A stretch of DNA of 64,000 bases. Source: Trachythela sp. YZ-2020. Lineage: Eukaryota; Cnidaria; Anthozoa; Malacalcyonacea; Clavulariidae. Shown here one piece after another: positions 39,170 to 57,243 of this stretch (position 1 is its first letter; each line of letters starts with the position of its first letter). Under the pieces are notes generated by a model. That model worked only from the letters and a program-made list of their open reading frames with translations. It had not been told where the DNA came from and did not search any database. A program made the position numbers and the translations under genes. Where the stretch lies: positions 1,755,001 through 1,819,000 of the forward strand of contig JADLSH010000113.1 in the NCBI GenBank assembly GCA_016169945.1. The letters are read 5' to 3'.

Positions 39170-41798
39170 ATGTTTCGACGAAAAATTCACAAAAGAGTTC
39201 GTTTTGACGTGGACCCTTTGCTAGATTGTGACTCCGAAACTCCTGAGGACGAAATTATCGAAAATAAACATGTCCATGAATCTGAGGTGTTAGAAGAAGA
39301 TCCGTTAGACGCGAGCAAAGATTTTGGGGAAGCGATAGTTTTAACTGAGAAAGATTTCTGGGATTATGTATACAGTCTTGTATGGTCGGGACGTTTGCGA
39401 GTGTGCGAGGGAAATCTATTGAGGACTTTAATACGAGTGAGTTGGGGTTTTGAATTATTTTTTGACGAAGTCAGACTATGTGTCCGGCAGCTGGTCATGA
39501 CAGGCATGTTTTGCACACACGTAAAAATCTCACACCTTTTCAACAAGATGTGTTCGCAACAAACTTGTAGCAAGCTTGTCAACAAGTTGTGACAATGTTG
39601 TCCAACTTTATCAAGTTGCTACAAGGTTGTCACTCACAACTTGTTAACAAGTTGTTGAATTGCAGGACGATAACATGAAGTTGTTGGAACAACTTGTAAC
39701 AAGTCTGTTGAGTCAACAACCTTGTAGCAAGTTGTCAACAAGCTGGGAACAAGCAGTGCGAACACACATCCTGATGACAAGTTGTTGCAACAGCATTGAT
39801 ACAAGTCTGCTGCAGGTTTGTTACAATTTGTGCGTTTTTACAAGTGTACCGGACAAATGAAGGATAGCCCTTTTATTGGACCTCTATAAGTAATAGAGCT
39901 GTCCAGTATATAGCCTGCTCGCAGACGTTGTTTTTCTCACGCCAAGCGACGAACGTCTGCTGAACCGAGCGCCAGAACGAGTTCTGCTATTTCACAACGT
40001 CTATTTTGATCGTCCAATCAGAATTTCTGATATAAAAGCGTGATTCTTGTGAAAATGCATAAATTAATTATAACAATTTGCTCACAGCTTCGTTGAACTC
40101 CATATTGAATTTAAAATATGCTAATTATGCTGAATATACCGCAAAACGTCACTTTCCAGAATTTGGAAGGTAAATTCTGATTGGTTGAGGGAAAAATAGC
40201 AGAACTCGTTCTGGCGCTCGGTTCAGCAGACGTTTGTTTTTAAGAACGTCTACGAGCAGGCTATCCAGTATAGAGTTAGTTTCGTTTTATCGTTTTATTT
40301 AGGTATTCGACGAGTTGGTAGTAAGCCGTAAGCTGGGATCAGCGGAGTCTACACAATACCATCAGGCGGTGCAGTTGAGAGGAAGACTTAGGAAAAATAC
40401 ACTGTTCGTTGGGAGGGCAAAGATAACAACAAATAATCTTAGACGAAAGAAGAAACGAGAAGTTAAGATGGAAGATTATTTAGCAAGCTCTAATAATCAA
40501 GTAAGTTGGGGTGTTGGTAGTTGTTATGAAGTTATGAAGAAGTTGGCGTGTCTTCGCCTCCTTGGCCCGGGTTCGATTCCACCAATTTGACGTGAGAATG
40601 ATGAGAGAGTGCTTCCAGTTTAACACTACCAAACATCATACGTTTGCCACGTTTACTTAAACTCAAGTAACACTGGAACGGTAAGAGATGGCCTCTTCTA
40701 GACCCCTAGGAACAGTTGTTCGGCTATCAGCAAAAAGCTTTGATATTTCCGGGGATTTTTACGAAATGAGTTCGCCTATTTCAGAGCCAATTTATTATCG
40801 GCTATATTGCATCTCGAATTTTAAATTTTCTAATCTCAGTCGCTTAAAGTACTATTTTTCGCGAACCAATCGTTCAAATTTGAAAAGTAACCCATCGTTG
40901 GAAAGCTGAATGACCAAGCTTTCAAATGAATGTAAACATATAGGCTTTACTGCTATATTCATTTCAAAATCTACGTTTGAATCGAGCTAGGATTTCGTTT
41001 TCTATACACCTTGTAGAGCAATAGGTGATGACCTTACCGGACCTCTATTGCTCTAATAAGAGTGCACAGTTAAAACTGATAGAGCTATCCAGTGTAAATA
41101 GAGAAATAAAGTTGGTTAACTACAGGTTGAAGGTGTTTGTAAATGGAAATTTCGAGCGAAAATTATATACATATTTTTAGACCTAACCAGGAGCAGTTAC
41201 GAGAAATGCAACTATAGGCCCTCTGGCTGGAATCGAACCTGTGGCCCTGCGATTTGCCAACTGAGGTACAGAGTCCAGAGCTAACCAGAAGTTCCGACTA
41301 TCAACCGTCTCAAAAATATGACAACAAAAAATTCGTTTTCCCTTCATTTAGACAAAATATGGCGCTTTTAAAGTTGTGCTTACGTTCTACGGAGGAAAAC
41401 CAATGGGACGCCGCCAGAAAGTCGCATTCGACACTCGTGCAAATGTAGACACCAGTCCTCGCCTGACGCGACTTTTCCCGATTTTAAAAGGAAGCCGCTT
41501 GACTCAAAGACGACGGGCGATTGTTGACGCAGAAAAGGAGCGGGAACTTATAACGCGCGCACTTAATGCTAAACAGTTGCAATTTTTTGTCGGGCGCACG
41601 CCGTCGGATTTCACCGCGCGTTGCGTCCAGGCAGCAAACGATTTTATGGTCGTCAAAGAACAGATCGTTAATAGTAAAGACTGGAAGATACGGACTAATA
41701 TTACCATAAGCCGCAAAATGGATTCGCGCTACGGAATGTTTAAGTTGAGTAGCGCACTACCCAGGTTCTATGAGACCAAAACTATGATTATTATGTAA
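39170..41798 (+). CDS. unrecognised three-exon gene, basic protein
   Basis: I do not recognise this protein. Three open segments join in phase 0 through consensus sites: 39170-39436 (donor GTGAGT), 40303-40500 (acceptor TTTATTTAG, donor GTAAGT) and 41352-41798 (acceptor TTCATTTAG, stop TAA). The result is 303 residues. The N-terminus is basic (MFRRKIHKRVRF), followed by an acidic stretch and EKDFWDYVYSLVWSGRL. The middle contains LRRKKKREVKMEDYL. The C-terminal exon is GC-richer than its flanks and rich in Arg/Lys, with TRLFPILKG and QLQFFVGRTPSDFTARC. There are no signal peptide, membrane helices or cysteine pattern. Both introns contain MITEs or SINEs, as in the other genes here. The base composition and the clean phase agreement argue for a real, possibly lineage-restricted gene. 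It could also be a decayed gene. Confidence 0.5.
39525..39850. repeat. CAACAAGTTGT-rich element
   Basis: Dense short palindromic words AACAAGTTGT and CAACTTGTTG within intron 1 of the unknown gene. A related copy in opposite sense is at 37440-37640. Confidence 0.7.
39911..40263. mobile_element. MITE with 70-bp arms in intron 1 of the unknown gene
   Basis: The termini TAGCCTGCTCG and CGAGCAGGCTA continue into a matched AGACGTT...GAACGAGTTCTGCTA block. The flanks suggest a TA target duplication. Confidence 0.85.
41190..41290 (-). mobile_element. SINE family 2, second copy
   Basis: The complement of GGTTCGATTCCAGCCAGAGG and CAGTTGGCAAATCGC. It ends about 60 bp before exon 3 of the unknown gene. 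Confidence 0.7.
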
Positions 41799-44502
41799 TT
41801 GCTTTGTACGATTGAAAGTTTGTAAAATGCATTGAAATGTGAGCTTAAAATCAAAGTCGATTCTACTAATATCGAGCTTCGAAGTAGCTTATATTATAAA
41901 AGAGCTTTTTGACAATAGCACGAACATTTTTAGCAACAACAGCACCAAAACGAACTTAACTTGAAAACAAAATATCAACAAGAGAAACAACAGCAACCTC
42001 AACGGCTGAAACAGCAACCGCCATTAACTACAACATTAACAATAGTAAAAACAAGAGCAATAACAATTAACAACAACAACAGCCTAATTAACAACAATAA
42101 CATTAAGAGCAACAACAACACAGCAACAACAACATTGACAACAACAATATTAACAACCAGCAGCAAGACCAGTAACATTAAACAACATTAAAACAACAAC
42201 GACAACAATATTAACAACAATGACAACATTAACAACAACAACAACAACAACAACAACACCGAAAACAACAACCACCACCACCAACAACGAAAACAGCAAC
42301 AACAGGAAGAACACAACATCAAAAAACAATTGACAGACCAACAATACAGTTGTTTTCGGTGAATAGATTTGTTTTATTTTCCTTCGTTCGCAACAACAAT
42401 AACAGCTTTACAAGCTTAAAGCTTACACATAGGAAATACTACATTGATCTAAAAGATAGCCTAGTTTATATTTCATAATAGCTTCTTAAAATAAATTACT
42501 AAATACTTTGGACATATTCCCTTCATAGTTTGGGAGATATTCGCTTATACAATCATTGGGGCTGGAAAGAAATCGTTTTTTGTAACTTCGTAAAAATGGA
42601 CAAGTTGATTTAAATAGCCAAAGTTGTGTGTTTGCGGCGCTGCTTGTTCCCAGCTTTTATATTTCTTTAACCTCGGGAATGGGAGAAAGTTTGCCTAACA
42701 TTTGTTTGTATGTCCATATAGTTAATAGAATATATGGTTTGGATATTCTATTTGGATATTCGAATACAACATTACAACTCATTATTTATGTTCTGTCCTG
42801 GTTAATGCAAAAATAGGGTCCAGCTTGAACAATCGGTTGGCATTGCCATTGATATTAGGGAGCTTAAGATCTACAACGCCAATGTCGACGACACGGCGGC
42901 TTAAAAACACGAAGTTTTTTTTTTGCAAATAAATGGAAAACTGTGGTCCCCAGAGAATTGTCGATCGACGTCGTCTTCTGTCTACGACGCGAACGAGACG
43001 AGATTTTTATTTTCTCAGGACGACGGACGACGGATGAAATCAAGGATGAATAGCTGCATTTTGTTTTTTTTACAGCCTGCATTGTAGTCGATAACAACAG
43101 TTTGAAAAACGTTTTAAAAGTCATGATAAAAAGCTGTCAACTAAAAAGAACGTTGTTTCATCAATCACGGTCATTATATATTTTATATTATATATGCCGT
43201 CGCGTCGTATGCGTCGTCGTCATTAGGCAATACATTCTAGGAAAATAAATACAATGACAAAATAAGAGCATGAACCTTAACTGACATAGACCATTTAAAG
43301 TAATTGTACTTTCTAACGAGTTTTGAAACCTTATATTCTACTAAGTTTTTCACCTAACTCACAACTTTGGATAACACTGTCACATGCCTAGTTGCTGTTG
43401 TTCCAGTTTACGAAAGCATAGAAATATAGCGTGGAGAAGACGTTCGGAAGACATTTGTCATGACGCGATTATAGAAACAGTGACATTGTTGCAAAGCTTG
43501 GAAACTTTCGCGCGTAGGGGCAAACCACGCTGTCGACCAATTACCTTCTATAACTCGAAGGTCTTGTTCGAGTTTTATAAAAGCAATCTTTTCCTGTGCT
43601 CTGCAACGCAACCACAACATACATTCGTCCACTTGTCTTTTTTAGTCAGGCTTTCTGAGTTTGGTAATAAACACCATTCTGCATGTACAGCTGGCGACAC
43701 CATCAGCATTCTGTAAATCTACGAGCCATTTCATTGCGACAGCATATCTTCTCTGTTGTTGTCCAACCACACATTAAAAGGGGTCTTCTATATCTTCATT
43801 TCTTCTGAAGCTCAAGTAGTTTTGGCTTTTGGACAGCAACGATTTCAACAGAATTTGCGACACGTTGATATATCGGTTGGTTAAAAATGTGGATATTTCT
43901 TTAAAAGACATTGGCGATAAAATTTAAGTCTACCATATTTCTAGAAAGAATTCATGAAACTTTTTTATACCATATATTTTGTAAACTTTGTTTTTTACTT
44001 TAGTGTAATGTAATTAATTTGATATAATAATACAATTGTGATGATTTATTTAATAATATAATATATTACATAATTATACGACCTTAGTCTGGATATCAAT
44101 ATTGGGGTCTTGCAGTCACGCGAGAATATTACGTCATGCTAAATAATCCGCTATTTTGGGTGACATTTATATCGTGGATTTCATCGAAGTGCAGTTTTCG
44201 CTTTATATCTAACGAAATACTGAGAGTTATAAGACAAGCTATATCTCGCTAGAATCCTTGAACAACGAGTTGTTTTAACATGTCTAGAACTCGAGTTAAA
44301 TATTAAGGAAAGTTGGCGTACGTACTAACGTCAACTATGTTGGTGTTTGAATTTGCCACTGGAATTTATCACCCAAAATGACGGAAACCAATCTGTCGCA
44401 ACACATGGAAAATTTTAAGAATAAATTACTTTGAGTCGAGCTCTTCCGACTTGGCAAAACTAAAATTCTATCGCCAATGTCTTTTAAAAAGCCAATCCAT
44501 AG
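41799..44502. other. low-complexity spacer with ambiguous ORFs
   Basis: An ACAACA-rich tract fills 41930-42345. The dispersed CACAACTTTGGATAAC repeat appears near 43355-43430. Overlapping open frames on both strands at 43400-43716 are not recognisable and begin in that repeat. A TTTATT at 44045-44050 (AATAAA on the minus strand) could serve FOXK. Confidence 0.45.
41930..42345. repeat. (ACA/AAC)n-rich low complexity
   Basis: Almost all triplets are AAC, ACA or ATTAAC variants for 400 bp. The long open frames here are compositional. Confidence 0.9.
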
Positions 44503-50769
<6,267 letters not shown>

Positions 50770-50951
50770 TCAAAAGCAAAGCAGACGGATTTGTTTTCCA
50801 AATGAAAACAACAACACGAGGTGCCGAACATCCGGGACCTGATACAAATGAAAACACTGTCCATATATGGAGATTAGGAACGGCGAGTTATTCATTCAGC
50901 GGTGGTACGGGTAAATAACGTTATCATTGAGCGCAAATTTTCCACTGATCT

Positions 50952-51074
50952 GAATATTAAAACTGGATAGTGCATCTGTTAGAGCACTGATCTCAAATTA
51001 GAACTGGATAGTGCATCTGTTAGAGCACTGATCTCAAAATTTGAACTGGATAGTGCATCTGTTAGAGCACTGAA
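50952..51074. repeat. three-copy tandem repeat
   Basis: GAACTGGATAGTGCATCTGT and TTAGAGCACTGATCTCAAA recur three times, upstream of FOXK. Confidence 0.85.
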
Positions 51075-51169
51075 AGTAAGCCACGCCCAGCTTCCACATT
51101 CCCTTCATTCCTCAGTAATCGTTATCAGCAGATAATAGTTCTTGGAGCGACGTCAAGACCGTTACCAGC

Positions 51170-51480
51170 CACATCAGGTGAGCCACAGTTGGTCCATTAA
51201 TTATTGCTTCTTCTATATGAAAACCATCTCGCGAAAGCCGTGGACAGTTCTAAAATCGCAACCATCGCTGACGACACAAAGATCTTCATAACTATATTAA
51301 AAGGCTCCATCTCCGATGCGCAATCCCTACAGGATGGAAGATCTTACGAACTTCGGAAGTACGCTCTGAAAATGTCATGCTAACTTGCACTCAACGTCGA
51401 CAAAAAATGCAAAGTTTCAAGCATAACGAGAAAACACAATAAAGAATTGTACCCTTATAGGCTGCTGTTCAAGGAAAAAA
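51170..51480 (+). mobile_element. LINE reverse-transcriptase fragment with ADD box
   Basis: The frame reads LAKAVDSSKIATIADDTKIF, where ADDTK is the catalytic box of LINE reverse transcriptases, with later LALNVDKKCKV after a frameshift. Decayed. Confidence 0.75.
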
Positions 51481-52369
51481 TCCAAAGACGCACAACTAAA
51501 TCAGACTTAGATCTGCCCATCTTCTGTGACATTGGCTGACAACGAGAGACTCGAACGAAATGTGACAGATGATTCCCGTCCATGTTATTGGAGGGTCTAG
51601 ATGGGGGGGGGGGGGTACCCAAAACAGTAAACATTATATTTTTTAGCAATTTAACATCTACAGTAAGAAATTTCGCATAACAGTAAAATTTTGCTAATTT
51701 CCTGAAAATGTTAAAACCACCCAATTTCTTGCCCCATTCGATGTGTAGCCTGCATGCAGGCTTGGACAAGGGGATAGGAGGCCGTGTGGACAAGTGATGT
51801 AAAGACTGTAAACGCAATCTGAGCAGGGATGGCGCCAGGAATTCCCCGACAAGGGGGGTAAGTTCTTAGAGGCAGTCAAACGTTTGTTCTGTTTATCAAC
51901 CTGGGGGAGGGGGGTTCGGGGCCATGCTACCCCGCGAATTTTGAGTCTCTGAAACAGCATTTCCTGCATTTTGAGGGTACTTTGCGGTAGAATAGAATTG
52001 TCACGTTCGTTACAAAACATGGATTTTTTCCCCGACGAAATGCGAACTAGAAATTAGAGCTAGAGTTCCCCGATGAGGGGGCTGTAGCCCTCCCTGACCC
52101 CTCTTTTCATAGTTTCGTATTACTTTTGTCAGAAACTTAGTAGTCTTAAGGTCTTTTGATGGTATTTTTTGGAATGTGTTAGACTTTTTGTAGTAATTAC
52201 AACACTTAACTGCTAATTTTTCTATGACAGTAAACAGCAAAATTTTTAGCGTAGCAACATTAAACATTATAAAATAGGGGCACATAACACTTAACATTAA
52301 ACCCCATCTAGACCCTCTTATTGGCATGAATTTGTGGAGGTGATGTTTTTCAAACTTGTGATTCATGGG

Positions 52370-52640
52370 ATCGTATTAAATATCGACGGCGAACTAATGC
52401 CAGTACTTCAGAACCGAGATTGCCTGTGTTTCAAAACAGCGGCATTTCAATACTCGTATTAGCCAGATCTATAAGAGTGTGGGATATATTACCAAGAAAT
52501 TTGACAAGAAAAAGCATCACCTTTAATGAATGTAAAAACGGTCTGTATATATTAGTCACTAACTATGGACTGGCTTCGCCAAATATTCTTAATGTCGAGG
52601 ACCCGGCTTGTCCTGTTCAAAATCGTTCTGCTTTTAGTTA
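52370..52640 (+). mobile_element. LINE C-terminal fragment
   Basis: The frame contains ARSIRVWDILPRNLT, which resembles the R(T/S)IR(L/V)WNSLP motif near the end of LINE polyproteins, and stops at 52641. Confidence 0.6.
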
Positions 52641-52714
52641 AATTTCAGTAATGTTTGTACGTATTGTAATGAAGTGTTATGTGTATTCTAAAGGGTCGCT
52701 AATTGCCGTACGAT

Positions 52715-53011
52715 CATGTTACACTGGGCAATTTTTGCCGGGACTCGCAACGCAATTTCGGACCCAGAGCGATGTTAGGTAAAAAGTATATTCGCAGAGA
52801 AATTGTGAGCATGAATCTCGTTTTACTTTGCCGATATTTTTCTTACTAAACATGCCCAGAAGGCAACAAAGAAATGAATGAGAATGATAATATCGGTGAA
52901 GTGAAACGCGGGCCATGTTCACTGTTTTTCTGTGCGTACATTTCTACATAACATGGCTCTGTGCAGAAATTGTGTTGCAAGTTGCAGCAAAAATTGCCCC
53001 CGAGTAACATG
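52715..53011. mobile_element. MITE-A, copy 3 (best preserved)
   Basis: Termini CATGTTACACTGGGCAATTT and complement AAATTGCCCCCGAGTAACATG-like. The full interior is shared with copies 1 and 2. Confidence 0.85.
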
Positions 53012-53196
53012 GCCTTATACTACACCCTGCCACTTCTATTAGTAACTGTATTTCTATGACATGTATTGGCAAAATGAAAATAAAGAATTTTAAACACCCA
53101 ACGATTCGATTTGTCAAGAAAAATTTTTTCGCAATGGCTCGATGAATCAGCCTGGGTACGAGGCTGTCAATGAATTCAAACGGTGCTCCAGAGCAC

Positions 53197-54437
53197 AGAG
53201 TAATTACATACAGAGGCGTATCTTAGCGAAAAAAGTTTTTTACTGGCCGCGATGTTCTTAGCCAGTAACTGCACATGCGCAGCTTACGTAAAAAATTCAT
53301 GCTGATGGGCTCTCTTTACGACCGGACTGGCTAAGAACATGGCGGATTTTACCGAAGAAGCCCTTATGCCGACATCAAAGGTGCCGACATGAAGATACGC
53401 TGTCACAGTGATTTGTGTTTCCCCGTGAAATCTGTTTCCCCTCGGAACAAAATTCCCTATGATGACCGGACCTAATGCCTATTGCAGTACGGGTTTGTGT
53501 ATAGATTCCTTCTTATCCACAATCCACAATGTAATTCCCTCTTATCCACAATGTAATATCCACAATGTAATTCCCTCTTATCCACAATCAGTTCCCTATC
53601 CTGAACCACACCTAATCTTTGAGAACTGAAAGAATAGACAGACCAACAATAATTCGAACTGATCGATTTCAGAACTTTGTAACAGTTAAATTTAGGGAAG
53701 AGTTTTAATTAGTTATTTATTTTATTTTTATCTGTCCATAATATAGTCTTGTATATCGAATATTGATGTTTATATAATTTTAATTTTACTATGATATTAC
53801 CTGTAATTCAGTTTAATACTGCAAGAGGTTTTTAATAAACTATTAAATAAAAAAAAAAAAAAAATAGATATGGTGTAAACAGGCCTTTAAAAATGCGGAA
53901 ATTACTAAAAACGATTTTTTATATTGAGACAACTGAGCGATTGTTTTTGAATGACATTTACTGATGCGAAAACCTTAATAGCAGGCCTTTTCTCACGTTG
54001 TGATAACATATGTTATCTCAGGTAGGGGATAACATACCTTCATACTCGTTATGTTTGTTATGCATATCGTTGTGTTTCGCGCCCGAATATCACCCTAACC
54101 CTATATTAAGCGAGGGTATAAACCAGGAATTTATTCAATAAGGTAAATTTAACCTCGACAACCTTAATATCTTTTCTTGATCTTGAACATGGTGTTGTCC
54201 CGACCGTGCCCGCCATATGGGGAATAATGCATGGCATTCGTTAAATATATGACAATATGGACCCCTTTTGAATTTGGCACAAAAGCCCGCGAATTTTTAA
54301 TAACATGGCACATTATGCCAGTAATGCAATAGGTATTAAGTTCCGATCATCATATGAAATTTTGTTCCGAGGGGAAACAGATTTCACGGGGAAACACAAA
54401 TCACTGTGACAACGCCTCTGTATGTAATTACTCTGTG
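53197..54437. mobile_element. foldback element with nested insertions, up to the sulfotransferase gene
   Basis: CACAGAGTAATTACATACAG at 53197 and TGTCACAGTGATTTGTGTTT at about 53401 are both found inverted at 54356-54437. An insert with CGCGATGTTCTTAGCC / GGCTAAGAACATGGCGG ends splits the left arm. AATAAA followed by a 16-A tract near 53847-53864 marks a retroposed 3' end inside. Confidence 0.75.
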
Positions 54438-54537
54438 TCCAGAGGAAGCAGAGGAATTCAAGGAATTTTTAGATTTCGTGCGTGCTCTCTTCGACTTCCC
54501 AGTTCATATATTTTTGTTGAGAATTCGTTTTGTAAGA

Positions 54538-57199
54538 ATGCCTTTGGACTGTTTTGAGAAATCTGCAGATGGAAGTCCAGGGGTGCAACTTATGAAACAA
54601 AGATTATCTGGCGTGGAAACAGAGCAAGGAAGACTTCATGGTTTAAGTTTTAAACCTCGCTCAGACGATGTGTTGGTCGTCACTCCGCCTAAATGCGGCA
54701 CGACATGGATGCAACAGATTCTACATCAGCTACGAAGTGGTGGGGATATGTCATTTGATGAAATCAGTGATGTGGTTCCTTATCTTGAGCAGGCCTATGA
54801 TACTGAAGTAGACATTGAAGCTGAACACAACTATCAACCACGGTAAGATCGAGGGTATAAAGATCGAGGGTATAAAGATCGAGGGTATAAAGATCGAGGG
54901 TATTAAAGCCGGGTAAGATAACTCTATAGGAAAACTAATAACATTCCTATAGGAATTCCTATTAGATTTTGGCCCAATTTCCTATAGGAATTCCTATAGG
55001 ATCCTATACGAATTCCTATAGAAAATTGGGCCAAAATCTAATAGGAATGCTATTAGTTTTCCCATACAGTAGGAAATTAGGAATTCCTACAGGATCCTAT
55101 AGAAATTCCTGTATAATCGTTTTAATCAAGGTGAAGGAAAATGAGAAAACAAATAGAGAACAATTTTTATTACAGATAAAAATGTGGCAAATATAACAAT
55201 TTTTTTACAACTAATATGCTAATTACTAGGCTATTTACTATCTTTTTAACTTGTGACATTTTTCAATATTACTTTTAATTTGGCCTTGAAACTGTTCCTG
55301 CTTTCAAAACTAAGTTTGTCTGATGTGAAAGAACTTATCAAATTTGTTAGAGGAACATATTTTACATATTTTAATAGCTTTTTTGATTTTGGATATAAAT
55401 TCCTAAATTCGTATAGGAATTTTATTCCTATAGGACTCTATCCCTATAGGAATTCCTATAGGAAATCCAATTTCCTATAGGAATTCCTATAGGATTCTAT
55501 AGGATTTTTTCGTAAGGGGAATGTTACACAGGACAACTTTTAGCGACAATGTTCAACTCGCAATCAAATTTCGTATAACCTCAATTGCATTGCGAGTTGT
55601 CAGCATATGTTGTAATTCTTCAGGGGGGGGGAACCTGATATTTTCAAAAATCTTCAGGGGGTAGAGCTCCTTGGAATTCCGCAGGGGACACTTTATGGGA
55701 AGACATAAGGAATATATAGCACATTTCGTTCTGCGATGGGGGGGGGGGGGTTGCAAAGAATCTGTGGTGGTAAAGCAATTGCACAACCCAGTGATGGATT
55801 TACTGGGGGTGCAGGGGGGATGTGCAGCCCTCCTATGCTTGGCCAAGGAGGTGCAGGAGGGGTGACAATTCCCATATTAAATCCAAACTTTGGATTTTAC
55901 AGGTCATTCATCAAACAAAAATAAAATATTGGGCCATTGATGGACCTTTTTGACCATGTAGGCAATCTTATTTTTCAAGATGACCCCCTTGACTCTGTGC
56001 GGTGTGTCCTCAGTGGTGATTCACCCTGCCTCGGTTGCCAGCCACACCCTGCTTCATGACCAGTGCCCACTTAGCACCCCCCCCCTATCAGATAAGCTAG
56101 ATCCATCCCTGTGCGCAACAAGTCAGTGACCACAGCCCTTAGAACTTAAGGAGCTGATATGTTTTGTTCTCATTGTTATAGATGTTACAAGACACATGTA
56201 TGGTATCCTGACTGTCCCAAGGGTGCTAAATACATTGTTATTTATCGCGAACCATGTTCTGCTTTCCACAGTTTCTTCAACTTCTTTAAGGGTTGGATGT
56301 TTCAACCTGGGGAGGTTTCACTTCATGAACTTGTGAAGGATTTTCTGCTCGCTCGAGGAGAACCAAAAAACAAGATGGAGAATGCATCCTATTTTGTTCA
56401 CTTGATCAGCTGGTGGGAACACAGGTATACACATATTTATGCTTTGTACGAATAGCCATACTTACCTGAATTTTTCAGAAAATATTTTGTTATCATTCGC
56501 GTCCAGTATAAAAAGCTTGTAAAATCTTGAGTAAATGAGCACATGGAGCAAAACATGCGTGCGCAATACAAAATCTTTTTCGAACTCCCCCTCATTTTTC
56601 AAATGTTCTTCGAGCTTTTTTATTCCCCCGGAATTACGATAAACATCTTAACCGACGCCAAATCCAAATCTGGACAATATATAGGTCGGGTAAAAGACTG
56701 GGGCAAGTGAACTCTGGAGAAACCTTACCACGTCAAGAATAAGTAATATGCTCAACTATATTGTAATTAGTATATTAATTAAGCTATTATTTACTTAAGG
56801 GATGATTCGAATGTTTTGTTTCTGTTCTTCGAGGATATGAAAGATGATTTGGAAAGCGTAGTGAGAAAGGTTGCATCATTCATAGGAATTGAGGACGAAG
56901 AAAGGATTAACAAGGCTGTTGAAATGAGCTCCTTTGAATTTATGAAGAAACATGCGAAGAAATTTTCAGAGAATCGCTTGGCAAGTTATCGAAATAAATT
57001 TTGTGGGGTGCCTGATGATCGTGTACCCAGCAAGGTTGTCACAGGATCTGCATCCAAAGGACGAGAATTGATGGATGATAAAACTAAAGAAACGATTCAG
57101 GCAAAGTGGCTGGAAGTGGTTACTAAACAGACTGGATTTCAAGATTACAACGAGTTAAGAAGTGCATTTAAAAAGGAAAAGATGAATAATAATCTTTGA
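54538..57199 (+). CDS. cytosolic sulfotransferase, complete copy
   Basis: Sulfotransferases move sulfate from PAPS to hydroxyl or amine groups of small molecules. Exons 54538-54842, 56182-56424 and 56800-57199 join in phase, giving 315 residues, normal for cytosolic SULTs (about 290-310). The 5'-phosphosulfate loop is TPPKCGTTW (residues 49-57). The likely catalytic His lies in YKTHVWYPD. The 3'-phosphate site is YIVIYREPCSAFHSFFNF. LFLFFEDMKDDL and the C-terminal FMKKHAKKF region follow. The classical C-terminal RKGxxGDWK is not evident; SASKGREL stands in its place. The start was chosen because the second copy has a Met at the same point. An in-frame extension to 54406 exists but lies at a transposon edge. 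An AATAAA follows 39 bp after the stop. Substrate unknown. Confidence 0.92.
54848..55512. repeat. tandem and TCCTATAGGAATTCC palindrome arrays in sulfotransferase intron 1
   Basis: Four copies of GATCGAGGGTATAAA at 54848-54905. Then two arms of AATTCCTATAGGAATTCC words (about 54933-55110 and 55395-55512) flank an AT-rich core. The left arm is itself a perfect-looking palindrome around 55000. Confidence 0.8.
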
Positions 57200-57237
57200 A
57201 GAAATTAAATTGTTGTCAGTACACAGTTTGATATTGA

Positions 57238-57243
57238 AATAAA
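57238..57243 (+). promoter_or_regulatory. polyadenylation signal of the complete sulfotransferase gene
   Basis: A canonical AATAAA lies 39 bases after the TGA stop. It supports 57199 as the true end of the gene. Confidence 0.7.

Noticed and set aside
41961..42344. Asn/Thr-rich ORFs
   Set aside because: AAC/ACA low complexity with no splice or homology support.
43384..43716. 110-codon plus-strand ORF and 74-codon minus-strand ORF
   Set aside because: Both strands are open, neither is recognisable, and the plus frame begins in a dispersed repeat.
55553..55924. Gly/Pro/Cys-rich ORFs on both strands
   Set aside because: Driven by G-runs in a sulfotransferase intron. No homology.
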